A DNA stretch of 64,000 bases from Anniella stebbinsi (Eukaryota > Chordata > Lepidosauria > Squamata > Anniellidae), in contig JARDYH010000003.1 of the NCBI GenBank assembly GCA_029215795.1, positions 172,558,382 through 172,622,381 of the forward strand, written 5' to 3'. This document shows, piece by piece, positions 22,069 through 31,499 of the stretch. The notes beneath the pieces were generated by a model. That model did no database searches. It was given only the letters and a program-made list of their open reading frames with translations, and was not told the origin of the DNA. Each line of letters starts with the position of its first letter. Positions within the stretch are counted from its first letter, which is position 1. The position numbers and the translations under genes were made by a program.

Positions 22069-24158
22069 GTGATTACTGGGAGATATATTTCTAAATTTGC
22101 ATGTTATACCTATAAGCACATGCAAATCTGTTAGTTCTCCAGTCCTCTTTTTTGTTGATTGGAGAAAGCTGCTTCCTGGCCCCAGCCAATCTTCTTCTGC
22201 CCACACAGTAGTTTAGTTTCATTCTCTCTCCCCGCCTCTCTTTCTCTCCCATACCTTAATCTTGCTCTCCCCCCTCCCCCAGCTGTTTCCCTCACTCCAT
22301 TTCTTTCCCTTCCCAGCTCCTTTCCAGGCATGGTACGAAGCCAGAACACCCCCTGCATTTATTTATTTATTTATCTATTTTTTTAAAAAAAACAATGGCA
22401 TGTATTAGAGACAATTGAGAACAATATTGTAGGACTGAAACCCTTGCAATATTATTTCATTACTAACCCTATAATACTCACAACCCATCCAGAACAGAAG
22501 GGAATTGCCCAGAACGCCAACTTCCTTTCGGGGAGGCCACAGATGGGATAGTCCATTGGCCTGCCAGTATAGTTGAGATGGGGTAGGGCAAGGATAGAGC
22601 TGTAAGATGGCTATTTTTCCAGTGCTACCATGTTTCAATATGAAAAAGCCTTAATCTAGTTTTCGAGAACTGTATCTCCCTCGGCCTTGCACCTATCCTT
22701 CTGAAACTTTACAGGTTTCTTGCCTCTATGATGTGTGCCATTTTCATGCCAATTGAGAAAAAATGTGAGGAAGGAAGTTAATCATACACCCCAAAATAAT
22801 TGGAACATTCCTCTTCTACTTGAATCACTCCCCCTGTCCTACTGAAACTTTGCAGTTCCTTACTGAAGGACATATTTAGGTGGTCTGTCATTTTTTGAAG
22901 TACAGTCCATAAGCAACATAGGGCTATAAACATGTCCTCTTAAGATACCCCCTAAATCTCAAAACTGTTCTTGCACAAACCTCCCTGCATCTATGATTCT
23001 GAAATTTGGCAGGATTGATTCCCCAAGAAGTAGTAACTATCCTTGGAAGAACATCCAATTCTACCAAGAAAAAAAAAGTTATCAGCTGCCCCCCACCCCC
23101 AAAATCAAGCACCTATTTTTTTCTGAAATTTGGCAGGCATTGTCTCCTCCTAAAAGACCACTATAACTGTAAATTCCATTTACCTTTAACAAGAGAAAGA
23201 GGTGTATAGCCCTTGTTTAAATTTCCTATTCCAATGGGGCATGAAACATCAAATTGCAGAATCTTGACTAGTAACCAGCAGATGATCTTGAAACAGCCAG
23301 GGCAGAATTAGACAGATTTCTGCAGCAGTGAATTGGGGTTCCAGTTTAAACTTGTGATTGGTGCACAGCTCTAAATTATACATACTCCCAGATAAGTCTG
23401 CCTTGGATTGAACCTTTTTAGCATGATCTTACTTTTTACTCAGACATTCCATTCCCTTGGGACAGCTCTCCGATAAACCATACTTCAGCCTTTGTCCTCT
23501 AGGTAGAATCCCATAAATCTCTAATGTATATACAGATCTCTGTGTGAACAGTGGATGCTTTCCTTTTCTTCAGTGTCAAGGCATGTCTCATTTTTTTTTT
23601 TTGCATGCAGAACATTGCCTGATGTTAGAAGGAGTGAGGCCATCTTACTGTTTGTTTGTTTGTTTGTTTGTTTGTAAGCTTCTGCCCTAGAAGGCATTTT
23701 ATGCCCTGAAACTGTGGTGCTCTACAGCCTTTATAGTGCTTACCATTTCTAATGACACATGGGACATTTGGGCATACAATTTGAAATCTTCCTGAAATCT
23801 TTCTTGACTTAATGAGCTTCATGGGTAAATTATGTATTAAAAGTGAAAACATTACACGTTTATCAGTTTTCCTTTTGTTTTTTCAGTTGTGCTGATTTAT
23901 GACATCATATACAGGTGCCTTGTTTACCTCTGATAAACCAATTCTTTTTGCTCTGGATCATGTCCCATCTTATTTACATTTTCATTTTCATAATGCAGCT
24001 GCATCCACCAGTACCATTATGTACCAACTGCCACTGAAATCACTGTATTTCTAACCTTCTGCTATTTCTCAGATTGGAACTGCAGCTGCTATTGAATCAT
24101 AGTGCCGAAAGTATGCTGGGCACTGTCTAAAAAATGAACTGATGTCGTTTCTGTCCAT
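22069..24158. other. No gene; (TTTA)n, (TTTG)n and repeated 'ctgaaa.tttggcagg' segments
   Basis: Holds (TTTA)n near 22357-22376 and (TTTG)n at 23642-23675. Between 22670 and 23180 related segments ('ttctgaaactttacagg', 'ttctgaaatttggcagg') recur every 150-170 bp, resembling the internal tandem units of the hAT-type elements elsewhere in this window. No termini are visible. Confidence 0.5.
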
Positions 24159-24189
<31 letters not shown>

Positions 24190-24190
24190 C
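24159..24190. repeat. (ATC)n microsatellite
   Basis: About ten ATC units, the same tail type as the R4 LINE fragment at 47857-47900. Confidence 0.93.
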
Positions 24191-24554
24191 AAAACACAAT
24201 CATAAAACATATTCTCATTATAGCACTATAGCATTCATTATTTAACTAACAGATCAAGAAGCCATTATCCACTAGGTGGGAAGATGAAATTGTTTGGCTT
24301 TGGGGGGAAAGAAAGCAAAATAAGAAAGATTAAATTATTAAAAAATGTAAAAGATTTAAAAAGAACAGTTGCAGGAAAGAACCAGTAAGAGTGTGATGGA
24401 GAATGATGGATTCCAAGAAATGGCCAATTGCTTCCTTATACAAGGTAGGAGAGTTGAGCTCTAGACTCAGGGGTTTACTTCTGAGTAGACTTGCAGAGAA
24501 CTGAGTTGTGGCTTGTATGCTTGGTGGGCAAATGTCAGAATTGGTGCCAATTAC
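24191..24554. other. No recognised feature
   Basis: A small scrap at 24465-24505 ('ttacttctgagtagac') matches the palindromic repeat at 34159-34245. Nothing else. Confidence 0.4.
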
Positions 24555-25092
24555 ATCTGGCCTAGGCTAACCATATGAAAGGAGGACAGGGCTCATGTAA
24601 CTTTAACAGTTGTAGAGAAAAGGGAATTTCAGCCCGTGTCATTTGTATGCAATTAGTTCCTGGTGAAATTCTCTCTTCATCACAACAGTTAAAATTGCAG
24701 GGGCCCTGCCTTCTTTTGTATATGGTCACTCTAGTATAGTGCCTGCAACTTTAATTGTTGTGATGAAAAGGGAATTTCACCAGGAACTAATTGCATACAA
24801 ATGACACGGGCTGAAATTCCCTTTTCTCTACAACTGTTAAAGTTACATGAGTAGGGTGACCAGACGCCCGGATTTGTCCGGACATATCCGGGAAATGGGG
24901 TGCAAATCCGCATCCGGGCGGAAATACAGTTTGGGGGGGCCAAATCCGGAAATTTAGCCCCCCAAAACGGTGACCAGATGGCCCTGGGGCGAGCTGGGCC
25001 AACTGCGGGGCGGCGGGGGCAAACCGGGGCAGCGGGGGGTCACGCGGCGGTGGCGGGAGGCTGGCGGCGCGAGGCACCTACCGGCTGGGGCG

Positions 25093-25250
25093 TCCGTTTC
25101 CCTCCGGTGCTCGGAATCTACTGAGAAACAGGCTTCGCGGCCTATCCCTCAGTAGCGCGCCGGGTGATGACGTCATCACTCGGCGCACTGCTGAGAGACA
25201 GGCCAAGAAGCCTGTTTCTCAGTAGATTCCAAGCACGGAGGGAAACGGAT
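25093..25250. repeat. 158-bp palindrome centred on a CRE octamer
   Basis: Left arm 25093-25171 and right arm 25172-25250 are reverse complements with few mismatches ('aatctactgagaaacaggct' against 'agcctgtttctcagtagatt'). The centre is GTGATGACGTCATCAC (25164-25179) containing TGACGTCA, the CREB/ATF consensus. Could be the core of a fold-back element. Confidence 0.85.
25168..25175. promoter_or_regulatory. Perfect CRE octamer (CREB/ATF-type site)
   Basis: TGACGTCA, the full palindromic cAMP response element consensus, at the exact centre of the 158-bp palindrome in CpG-rich DNA. Binding is plausible from sequence, but function is unknown and no transcription unit is seen nearby. Confidence 0.4.
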
Positions 25251-25264
25251 GCCCCAGCAGCAGC

Positions 25265-25570
25265 AGGTAAGGAGCGCGTGGGGGGTGGGGGGGCGGCGCG
25301 GGTGCTCGCGGTGGGTGGGGGGCGGTGGCGCGGGTGCTCGCGGTGGGTGGGGGGCGGCAGGGCGGGTGCTCGCGGCGGGGGGGCGGTGCGGGTGCTACCG
25401 GTGGGGGGGGCAGTGCGGGTGCGTGCGGCGGGGGGGCGGCGCGGGTGCGCACGGCGGGTGGGGGGGAGGCGCGGGGGTGCAGGGCGGGGGGGGTGCTGTG
25501 CGGGGGCGCGGGGCGGGGGGGCGGCGCGGGGGCGCATGGCGGGGGGGGCGGCGCGGGGGCGCGGGGCACC
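25265..25570. repeat. G-rich minisatellite, unit about 26-32 bp, about 10 copies
   Basis: Degenerate units each starting 'gcgggtgc' or 'gcgggggcgc' followed by 'ggcgggggggcgg'. Long G runs on the plus strand could form G-quadruplexes. Explains the long Gly/Arg and Pro/Ala open stretches in several frames. Confidence 0.85.
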
Positions 25571-25584
25571 TGCTGGGGCTTCCT

Positions 25585-26330
25585 TAGGGTGACCAAGGAG
25601 GACAGGGCTCCTGTAACTTTTAACAGTTGTGTAGAGAAGGGAATTTCAGCTGGTGTCCTTTGTATGCATGCAGCACCTGGTGAAATTCCCTCTTCATCAC
25701 TGTAGTTAAAGCTGCAGGAGCCCTGCCCGCTTTTGTACCTGGTCACTCTAGTATAGCTCCTGCAACTTTAACTACAGTGATGAAGAGGGAATTTCACCAG
25801 GTGCTGCATGCATACAAAGGACACCAGCTGAAATTCCCTTCTCTACGCAACTGTTAAAAGTTACAGGAGCCCTGTCCTCCTTTTCATATGGTCATCCTAA
25901 TTTAAATGGAATTTGCTTCTTTCCATGCACTTAAGCATGCTTAAGGAATACTTGCTAACGTTCCTTAAGCATGCTTAAGTGCATGGAAGGAAGCAAATTC
26001 CATTTAAATTAGGGTGACCATAAGAAAAGGAGGACAGGGCTCCTGTAACTTTTAACAGTTGCGTAGAGAAGGGAATTTCAGCTGGTGTCCTTTGTATGCA
26101 TGCAGCACCTGGTGAAATTCCCTCTTCATCACTGTAGTTAAAGCTGCAGGAGCTATACTAGAGTGACCAGGTACAAAAGCGGGCAGGGCTCCTGCAGCTT
26201 TAACTACAGTGATGAAGAGGGAATTTCACCAGGTGCTGCATGCATACAAAGGACACCAGCTGAAATTCCCTTCTCTACGCAACTGTTAAAGATACAAGAG
26301 CCCTGTCTTCCTTTTCATATGGTCACCCTA
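25585..26330. repeat. 746-bp palindrome made of two inverted palindromic hAT MITEs
   Basis: Unit A (25585-25899) and unit B (26010-26330) both begin TAGGGTGACCA and end in GGTCA.CCTA; the asymmetric centre of B is the reverse complement of that of A, so they are inverted copies. The 110-bp spacer (25900-26009) is itself a near-perfect palindrome beginning and ending ATTTAAAT, with the symmetry centre near 25954. The whole can fold into a hairpin with arms of about 370 bp, each arm again able to fold. No target duplication flanks the pair. Confidence 0.85.
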
Positions 26331-26496
26331 CCATATACAAAAGAAGGCAAGCCCCCTGCAACTTTGTGATGAAGAGGGAATTTCCCCAGGAACTAATTGC
26401 ATACAAATGACACTGGCTGAAATTCCCTTTTCTCTACAACTGTTAAAGTTACAGGAGCCCTGTCCTCCTTTTCAGATGGCCAGCCTACCCTAGGTA
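26331..26496. mobile_element. Right half of a palindromic hAT MITE
   Basis: Sequence from 'ccatatacaaaagaagg' to 'gatggccagccta' matches the right half of the element at 33397-33715; the left half is missing. Directly abuts unit B of the large palindrome. Confidence 0.75.
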
Positions 26497-26499
26497 GGT

Positions 26500-27180
26500 G
26501 GGCGCGGGGTGAGTACAGTGCAGGTGGGGCAAGTGGGTTGTGGGGTGGGATGAGGCAGTTGTGGGGTGTGCGGTTGTGGGGTGTGCAGTTGTGGGGTGGG
26601 CGTGGGGCGAGGCTAGCGGGTGCGCGGGGGTGGAGTGCGGGGTGGGCAGGCAAACTGCAGGTGAGGCAGGTGGAGTGGTTGTGGGGTGCACAGCTGCTGG
26701 TTGCGGGGTGGGTGGGGCGGGCATAGGGTGCGGCGGGCAAGTGTGCAGGTCATGCGAGATGGGCGGGCGTGGGGTTGACGAGGCGGAAGCAGGGTGGACG
26801 GGTGCTGGGCCAGTGCAGGGTGGCACGGCCTGGCACGGCGCGCAAGTTGGCATGGCGTGTGGGCAGCACAGCTTGGCACAGTGCAGCCTGACCCAGTGCA
26901 GCCTGACCCAGTGTGACCCATGGGGCGGCGCAGTGGGGGAGCATCCTCACCCGGTGTCCTGGGGCATTCCTGGCACACCAGGGCATCATGGTGAGCGTTG
27001 CAGCTGGCCCAGCGCAGCGCAACCCGGCCCAGCACAGCCTGGCCGGGTGTGGGGCAGTCTGGCCTGGCCTGGAGTGTGACACGCTGGACTTCAAGCCCTT
27101 GGGGTGGCCTGGCCCAGTCGGGAGTGCAGGCGTCTTAGCCTGGCCTGGCACTCGGGGCTGGGGCTGCCTGGATGTGATTT
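26500..27180. repeat. Degenerate GC-rich tandem repeats
   Basis: Short repeats such as 'tgtggggtg' (several copies 26530-26700), 'tgcagcctgaccca' (26883-26915) and 'cccagc.cagc' phrases. Overlapping open frames in nearly all six readings are a composition effect. Confidence 0.6.
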
Positions 27181-27239
27181 CATTTATCGTTGGGTGCTGC
27201 TACTGTTTAGTGAACTTTTCTTTAATATTTTTGATATAT

Positions 27240-27780
27240 TTTGATGAATTAATTGGGGTGGTGCATGTGTGTGTGTTTTAAAATTATTATTAGGTTTGCC
27301 ATGGGTGAGTATGCTGGTGTGTGTGGATATTTATTGTATTTTCAGTCTTGGTGAGTGTGTGTATTTGTTCTGTTGGTTGTTTTTTGCCTTGGTGCTTGTC
27401 TGGATTTTTATTATTTTTCCTTGGGTGGGTATGTGGGTGAGTGTTGTATTTTTAATATTATTTTATTGCAATGGGTGTGTGCATGTTTTTGTTTTATTTT
27501 GCATTGTGTGGGTGGTTTATTATTAATATTGTCATTATTATTTTGCCTTTGGAGAGCGTGGGGGTGGATTTTTATCCCCCCTTCCAGTTAAGTGTGTGTG
27601 TGGAGGTTATTGTTGTTTAAATCGCTTTCAGGAGGATGTGGAGTTTTCCCCCACTTTGGGCAAGTGTGCAGGGGTATGTAAATTTTAATTTTTATTGCCT
27701 TTAGTGAGCATGAGGTGTGCGTGGATGCTGCTACTGCTGATCTTTCCTGGGGTGTGTATGTCTGCCTTCTTTTGTATCTG
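27240..27780. repeat. GT-rich degenerate minisatellite
   Basis: Irregular units of roughly 55-70 bp, each with a 'gggtgagtgtg'-like G/T block followed by 'tttttattattttgcctt'-like T-rich DNA, for example near 27305, 27350, 27425, 27470, 27550 and 27700. Old and strongly diverged. Confidence 0.6.
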
Positions 27781-27945
27781 GTCATGCTAGGATGGGCTCC
27801 TGCAGCTTTAACTGTTGTAATGTAGAGGGAATATCACCAGGTGCTGCATGCATACAAATGATACTTGCTGAAATTCCCTTTTCAATACAGCTATTAAAGA
27901 TACAGGATCCCTGTCCTCCTTTCCATAATCACTCTAACTAATGGA
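27766..27945. mobile_element. Right half of a palindromic hAT MITE
   Basis: From 'gccttcttttgtatctggtc' to 'ataatcactctaac' this matches the centre and right half of the family at 25585/26010; the left half is absent. Confidence 0.7.
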
Positions 27946-28056
27946 ATAATTGTAACTTTTTTCCTGTTACCATAGTTCTTTAACTTACATAGCCAGTGGT
28001 GTATAGTTTTCTCTTTCCCTCTTCCTTTAATGCAACGTTTGTGTCACTATGTAGTG

Positions 28057-28175
28057 CTATGTCAATGAAGTAGTGTGTTTTTCATTTTTGTTTATGACTG
28101 TTATGTCTGGTTGATAGCAAAGTGTTGCCTTGTCCCAGAATTGTTCTGTCCCAGCAAGATAATATATGAGTGCAT
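28057..28175 (-). pseudogene. R4-clade LINE endonuclease fragment, antisense
   Basis: The minus strand encodes a short piece ending CYQPDITVINKNEKHT, matching the PD-(D/E)xK-like segment of the better R4 fragment at 47380-47905 (RPDVTVIDKKEKHT). Only about 40 residues; a scrap inside the nested element. Confidence 0.65.
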
Positions 28176-29203
28176 AGTGTGGCTTGTCTTGTCTTGTTTG
28201 ACTGTGTCTGGGACTCCTAGGCTCTGAAAGCATCGTTCTGAGAGCATCTGCTGGTTGCATGATCCACGAGGCCGGGTTCTGGTGAGTGCACAGTTTTCCT
28301 TGACAGGAGGGGCTTGCACTTGCTATATTAAGGTGAACAAATGTGAAGAAGCTGCAATCCCATATGTATCTGGGAGTACGGTTTATTGAAGTCAACATGA
28401 CTTATTCCTGAGTTGTCATAGGATAGCATTGTATGATAGGACATAGGGAGATGATAGCTTCTGAGTTATCTGCTACTCAGTTTTCTTTGGGTAAAGTATT
28501 AAACTCTCTGATTGGGATTTCTGTTCTCTGCACACTGAGGCAGTGTAAATTCAGGAGACATTTGGATAAAAGGAGGGAAAGATCTTTGTCTAGCATTGTG
28601 ATAATGGGCATCTGTTCTGGCCTTTCTTTGTACTTCTACTGACCATGGGCTTGTTTACATGGCTAATGAACCAGAGATATAATGACACATTTTTAGATTA
28701 GTTTCTCACTGATAAACCAGAAGTTGAAACAAGTTAAGAGATGCTAGTGAGAAATAACTGCTACAAGCCTTTAGTCCATTTTGTTCCATGACTGTTTGTA
28801 GGGTAATAGTATTTTATACTCTTTCTGAATGCTACATTACTCATTTATTGTACTAGATTTTCCTGTACTAGATTTTTCTGCACTTGTCAACTGCTTCATT
28901 TGTTTAGTGCTGAATCTGTGAGTATGGATATGAGAAAGGTGATGAGGAAAGAGTGTTAAATGTTAGGAAAGGTGAGACTACGGTCATCCAGTGAAGGATT
29001 TGCAGTCAGAAAAGATATGTGAGGGAAAAGGAGACTGTATCACACAAAGTATAGCAAAAGCTTTAAAGTACAGCAAAAGCTACAAAAGTAGGAGTGAAGT
29101 TAATTTCAGATACACTGAATGTCTCAGTGATTTTAACATGAAGATGTTATGCAGAACAGGTTTGTCTTAATTGTGTGCTGTGAAATCAGACATGTGACGA
29201 AGG
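28176..29203. other. Unrecognised segment of the nested element
   Basis: About 1 kb with no repeat or coding signature that I can identify. Possibly captured host DNA or worn element interior. Confidence 0.4.
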
Positions 29204-29343
29204 CCATCTTTGGGTGGGCACGTCCCTTTGGGGGCTGGCCATGTTGGTGGTCACGCCCCCTTGGAGGCCGGCCATGTTGGTGGGCACGCCCTCTTGGAGG
29301 CTGGCCATGTTGGTGGGCACGCCCCCTTGGGGCGGCCATGTTG
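29204..29343. repeat. 33-bp minisatellite, about 4 copies
   Basis: 'ggccatgttggtgg' recurs at 29237, 29270, 29303 and 29334 (spacings 33, 33, 31). Because 33 is a multiple of three, several frames stay open, giving repetitive Gly/Trp/His-rich readings that are not proteins. Forms the subterminal region of the 4.5-kb element. Confidence 0.9.
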
Positions 29344-29424
29344 TCCTCCTTTTTGGTTTCCAAAATATGGTCACCCTATACATGAGCCCTGTCCTCCTTT
29401 TCATATGGTCAGCCTAATCTGGCC

Positions 29425-29687
29425 ATGGCTATTTTGTTTTGACCCTCACCCACTCTGTCATTGGCTATATCCTCTGTGCCCTTAGCCCGTCTTGTCAGAA
29501 TGCTCCCAGAGTCCCTTCCCAAATTGGAACCTGGCCCCCAGGCAGAAAAAGGTTCACCATCTTGGCCTATAGAAATTTTAATAAGATCAGAGCTCAATTT
29601 CCCAGAACAAAGGTATATTTGAATTCAAATATTCCAGAGAGAACAGAGATGTACTCTTTTAATGTACCCAAAGGAGTTGACCTAAGG
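29425..29687. other. No recognised feature
   Basis: Short unique-looking stretch between the nested stack and the next hAT element. Confidence 0.4.
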
Positions 29688-29695
29688 ATACACAG

Positions 29696-29974
29696 TAGGG
29701 TGACCAGATAAAATCCAGGTCAGAGCTCATGTAACTTTAACAGTTGTAGAGAAAGGGAATTTCAGCCAGTGTCATTTGTATGCAATTAGTTCCTGGTGAT
29801 ATTCCCTCTTCATCACAACAGTTAAAGTTGCAGGGGCCTTGCCTTCTTTTGTATATGATCACTCTAGTATAGTGCCTGCAACTTTAACTGTTGTGATGAA
29901 GAGGGAATTTCACCAGGAACTAATTGCATACAAAGTTACATGAGCTCTGACCTGGATTTTATCTGGTCACCCTA
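29696..29974. mobile_element. Palindromic hAT-type MITE (279 bp) with perfect 8-bp TSD
   Basis: Begins TAGGGTGACCAGATAAAATC and ends GATTTTATCTGGTCACCCTA, long perfect inverted termini. Flanked by ATACACAG (29688-29695 and 29975-29982). The centre carries the family motif 'ggtcactctagtatag'-like 'gatcactctagtatag'. No coding capacity. Confidence 0.92.
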
Positions 29975-29982
29975 ATACACAG

Positions 29983-31179
29983 AAAAGAAATTGGGCAACT
30001 ATAAACTGTTAAGTTATCCCAGTTTGTGACTTCCAGTTTAAATGTTGAATTGTGGATTGAATTGTGCATCAGTTCATTCAATATTATAATTTTCTGACTT
30101 TAATCAAAGGATCTGGGCAAAGATTTTGCATGTATCTTTGCTTTACAGTACATTGTAATATGGGTTTTGTAATTTTAAGGCTGCATAAAACTCTTGTATG
30201 TGTATGTACAACTCAGCAGTGAGAACGATGATGTTTAAATGTTCATGGTTTGCCACAGCACATAAATGTTTGACTGGATGGTTTGTTGCAACAGGGCATT
30301 CTGGATGTTATAGATGAGTTGGTACAGAATGGTTAACAAATTTGTAAGTCGATTTGTTAAAAATATGAAAGATTTGGGAATGGCTGCTAGAATGCATGCA
30401 TCACAATTCTGAAGTAATAGGACCTAAACATTTGACATGAATTGGGGGTCTTTTTTTAAAAAAAATCAGCAGTATGTCTAGGAGAAAGAAGAGAAAATGT
30501 CTCCCAATAGGAAACTATAATGCCAGAAAACAATATTTAACATTAGGAGATGGAAGTAGTGGACTTTTTATTAAAGCAGCCATGAACAAATGACATTTAA
30601 TTTTGGGACGAGGGGAGAACACAAAAAGCATGCTGTGAGCTGAATAAAAAAATGTAAATTAACCGAACTGGAAAAGAAACAGAACTTGGAAGATGTTGTT
30701 CTGGTCTGGAATTGTAGATGAGTGAATAGGTAGGTAAATAGGGTGAGTTTATTGGATAATGCCCTCTAGAGCAACATTGTACCAAATATTTGTGCCATGA
30801 TCCAGAAAACAGATCTATATGCACAGTGGGATTTTTAATCTCTCCACCCAAGAGTCTTGCTATTTTTTAAAAAAAATCTTGAAGGAAGCACTAGTGACTG
30901 ATGTTGCATAGTGCAGGCTGCTGTTAAAAAAAAAAAAAGTGGGGAGCAAACATCCCATAGAGCAGTCATCAGCCTAGCATTCTAGAATGTGACCATGGTC
31001 AATAATAAAAAAGAATCACAATAGCAGTGGTAGGAGATGCAATAGAAGTCCAAACCATTCAATAGACATCACAAAAGTATAAGGAATACATTTGCTGCTG
31101 TCACCATCCTAGCCAAAGTGTAGTGCATTGTGTAATCTTGGAGAAATAAGTCTGTTACAGGGATAGATTTATCTGTCAG
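29983..31179. other. No gene recognised
   Basis: About 1.2 kb of A/T-rich DNA with short A and T tracts. Candidate single-copy sequence. Confidence 0.5.
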
Positions 31180-31480
31180 TTTCCCGTTTTCCCACATTCT
31201 TTTTTTTCTTTTCTGTTTTAAAAAACAACAACACATTTTTTGTTCCTTTTATCATTAAATTTGTGAATTTGGTAAATTCTTATCCAAAAATGAACCAAAT
31301 AAATTTGACATCCATCTGCACTGGCCAAATTCGATAGGGTTGTTTTATTCCCAGAATGTTATAGATCATGTTATACTTGTACCTGCTTGCCATGTAGCTA
31401 TTAAAGATGAGACGTCTGCCAGAAAAAAAGAGATGACAACTCTAATTCAGCATCACAAATATACTTGAACATATAGGAAT
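31180..31480. repeat. Unclassified repeat family X, copy 1
   Basis: Shares with 38691-39146 and 59925-60290 the phrases 'gctattaaagatgag', 'ctgccagaaaaaaag', 'ctctaattcagca' and 'tttgtgaatttggtaaattc'. Non-coding; probably a hAT-type non-autonomous element because copy 2 begins TAGGGATGGGCA. Confidence 0.6.
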
Positions 31481-31499
31481 TATATATCTTGCACAGTCC

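Larger units (their letters stand above)
24890..27180. other. CpG-rich, G-rich block (CpG-island-like) carried in the nested element
   Basis: About 2.3 kb with very high G+C and abundant CG dinucleotides at least to 25570, unlike the A/T-rich DNA on either side. It includes the CRE palindrome and G-rich array, is interrupted by the 746-bp palindrome, and continues as degenerate 'gtggggtgggcg' and 'cagcctgacccagtg' repeats (26500-27180). No gene start or exon is recognised in it. Confidence 0.7.
24852..29378. mobile_element. 4.5-kb hAT-type composite element nested in the 319-bp element
   Basis: Starts TAGGGTGACCA and ends TGGTCACCCTA (11-bp inverted termini) and is flanked by the 8-bp duplication TACATGAG (24844-24851 and 29379-29386), which lies inside the host element. 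Contents in order: CpG-rich DNA with a CRE-centred palindrome, G-rich minisatellite, a 746-bp palindrome of two inverted MITEs, a half MITE, more GC-rich DNA, a GT-rich minisatellite, another half MITE, an antisense R4 LINE scrap, about 1 kb of unrecognised DNA, and a 33-bp minisatellite at the right edge. I find no transposase frame, so it would have needed hAT transposase in trans. The proline/alanine/glycine-rich open stretches within it are by-products of GC-rich tandem repeats. Confidence 0.85.
24563..29416. mobile_element. Palindromic hAT-type element (319 bp) split by a 4.5-kb insertion
   Basis: The left part is 24563-24851 and the right part 29387-29416. Together they make 319 bp, exactly the length of the undisturbed relative at 33397-33715. 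Termini are TAGGCTAACCATATG and CATATGGTCAGCCTA. The outer flanks are the 8-bp duplication ATCTGGCC (24555-24562 and 29417-29424). The element is a near-palindrome about its centre and encodes nothing. The inserted DNA is described separately. Confidence 0.9.

Noticed and set aside
25142..25746. Long proline/alanine/glycine/arginine-rich open frames on both strands
   Set aside because: All coincide with the G-rich minisatellite and palindromes; several frames are open at once, which is a composition effect and not coding.
26393..27281. Overlapping open frames up to 179 codons in GC-rich DNA
   Set aside because: Same reason: degenerate GC-rich repeats; no domain, no consistent frame.
24852..29378. 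Autonomous hAT transposase in the 4.5-kb element
   Set aside because: No open frame with BED zinc finger or hAT dimerisation motifs is visible.
29133..29485. Repetitive Gly/Trp/His-rich reading frames
   Set aside because: Product of the 33-bp minisatellite, whose period keeps frames open.
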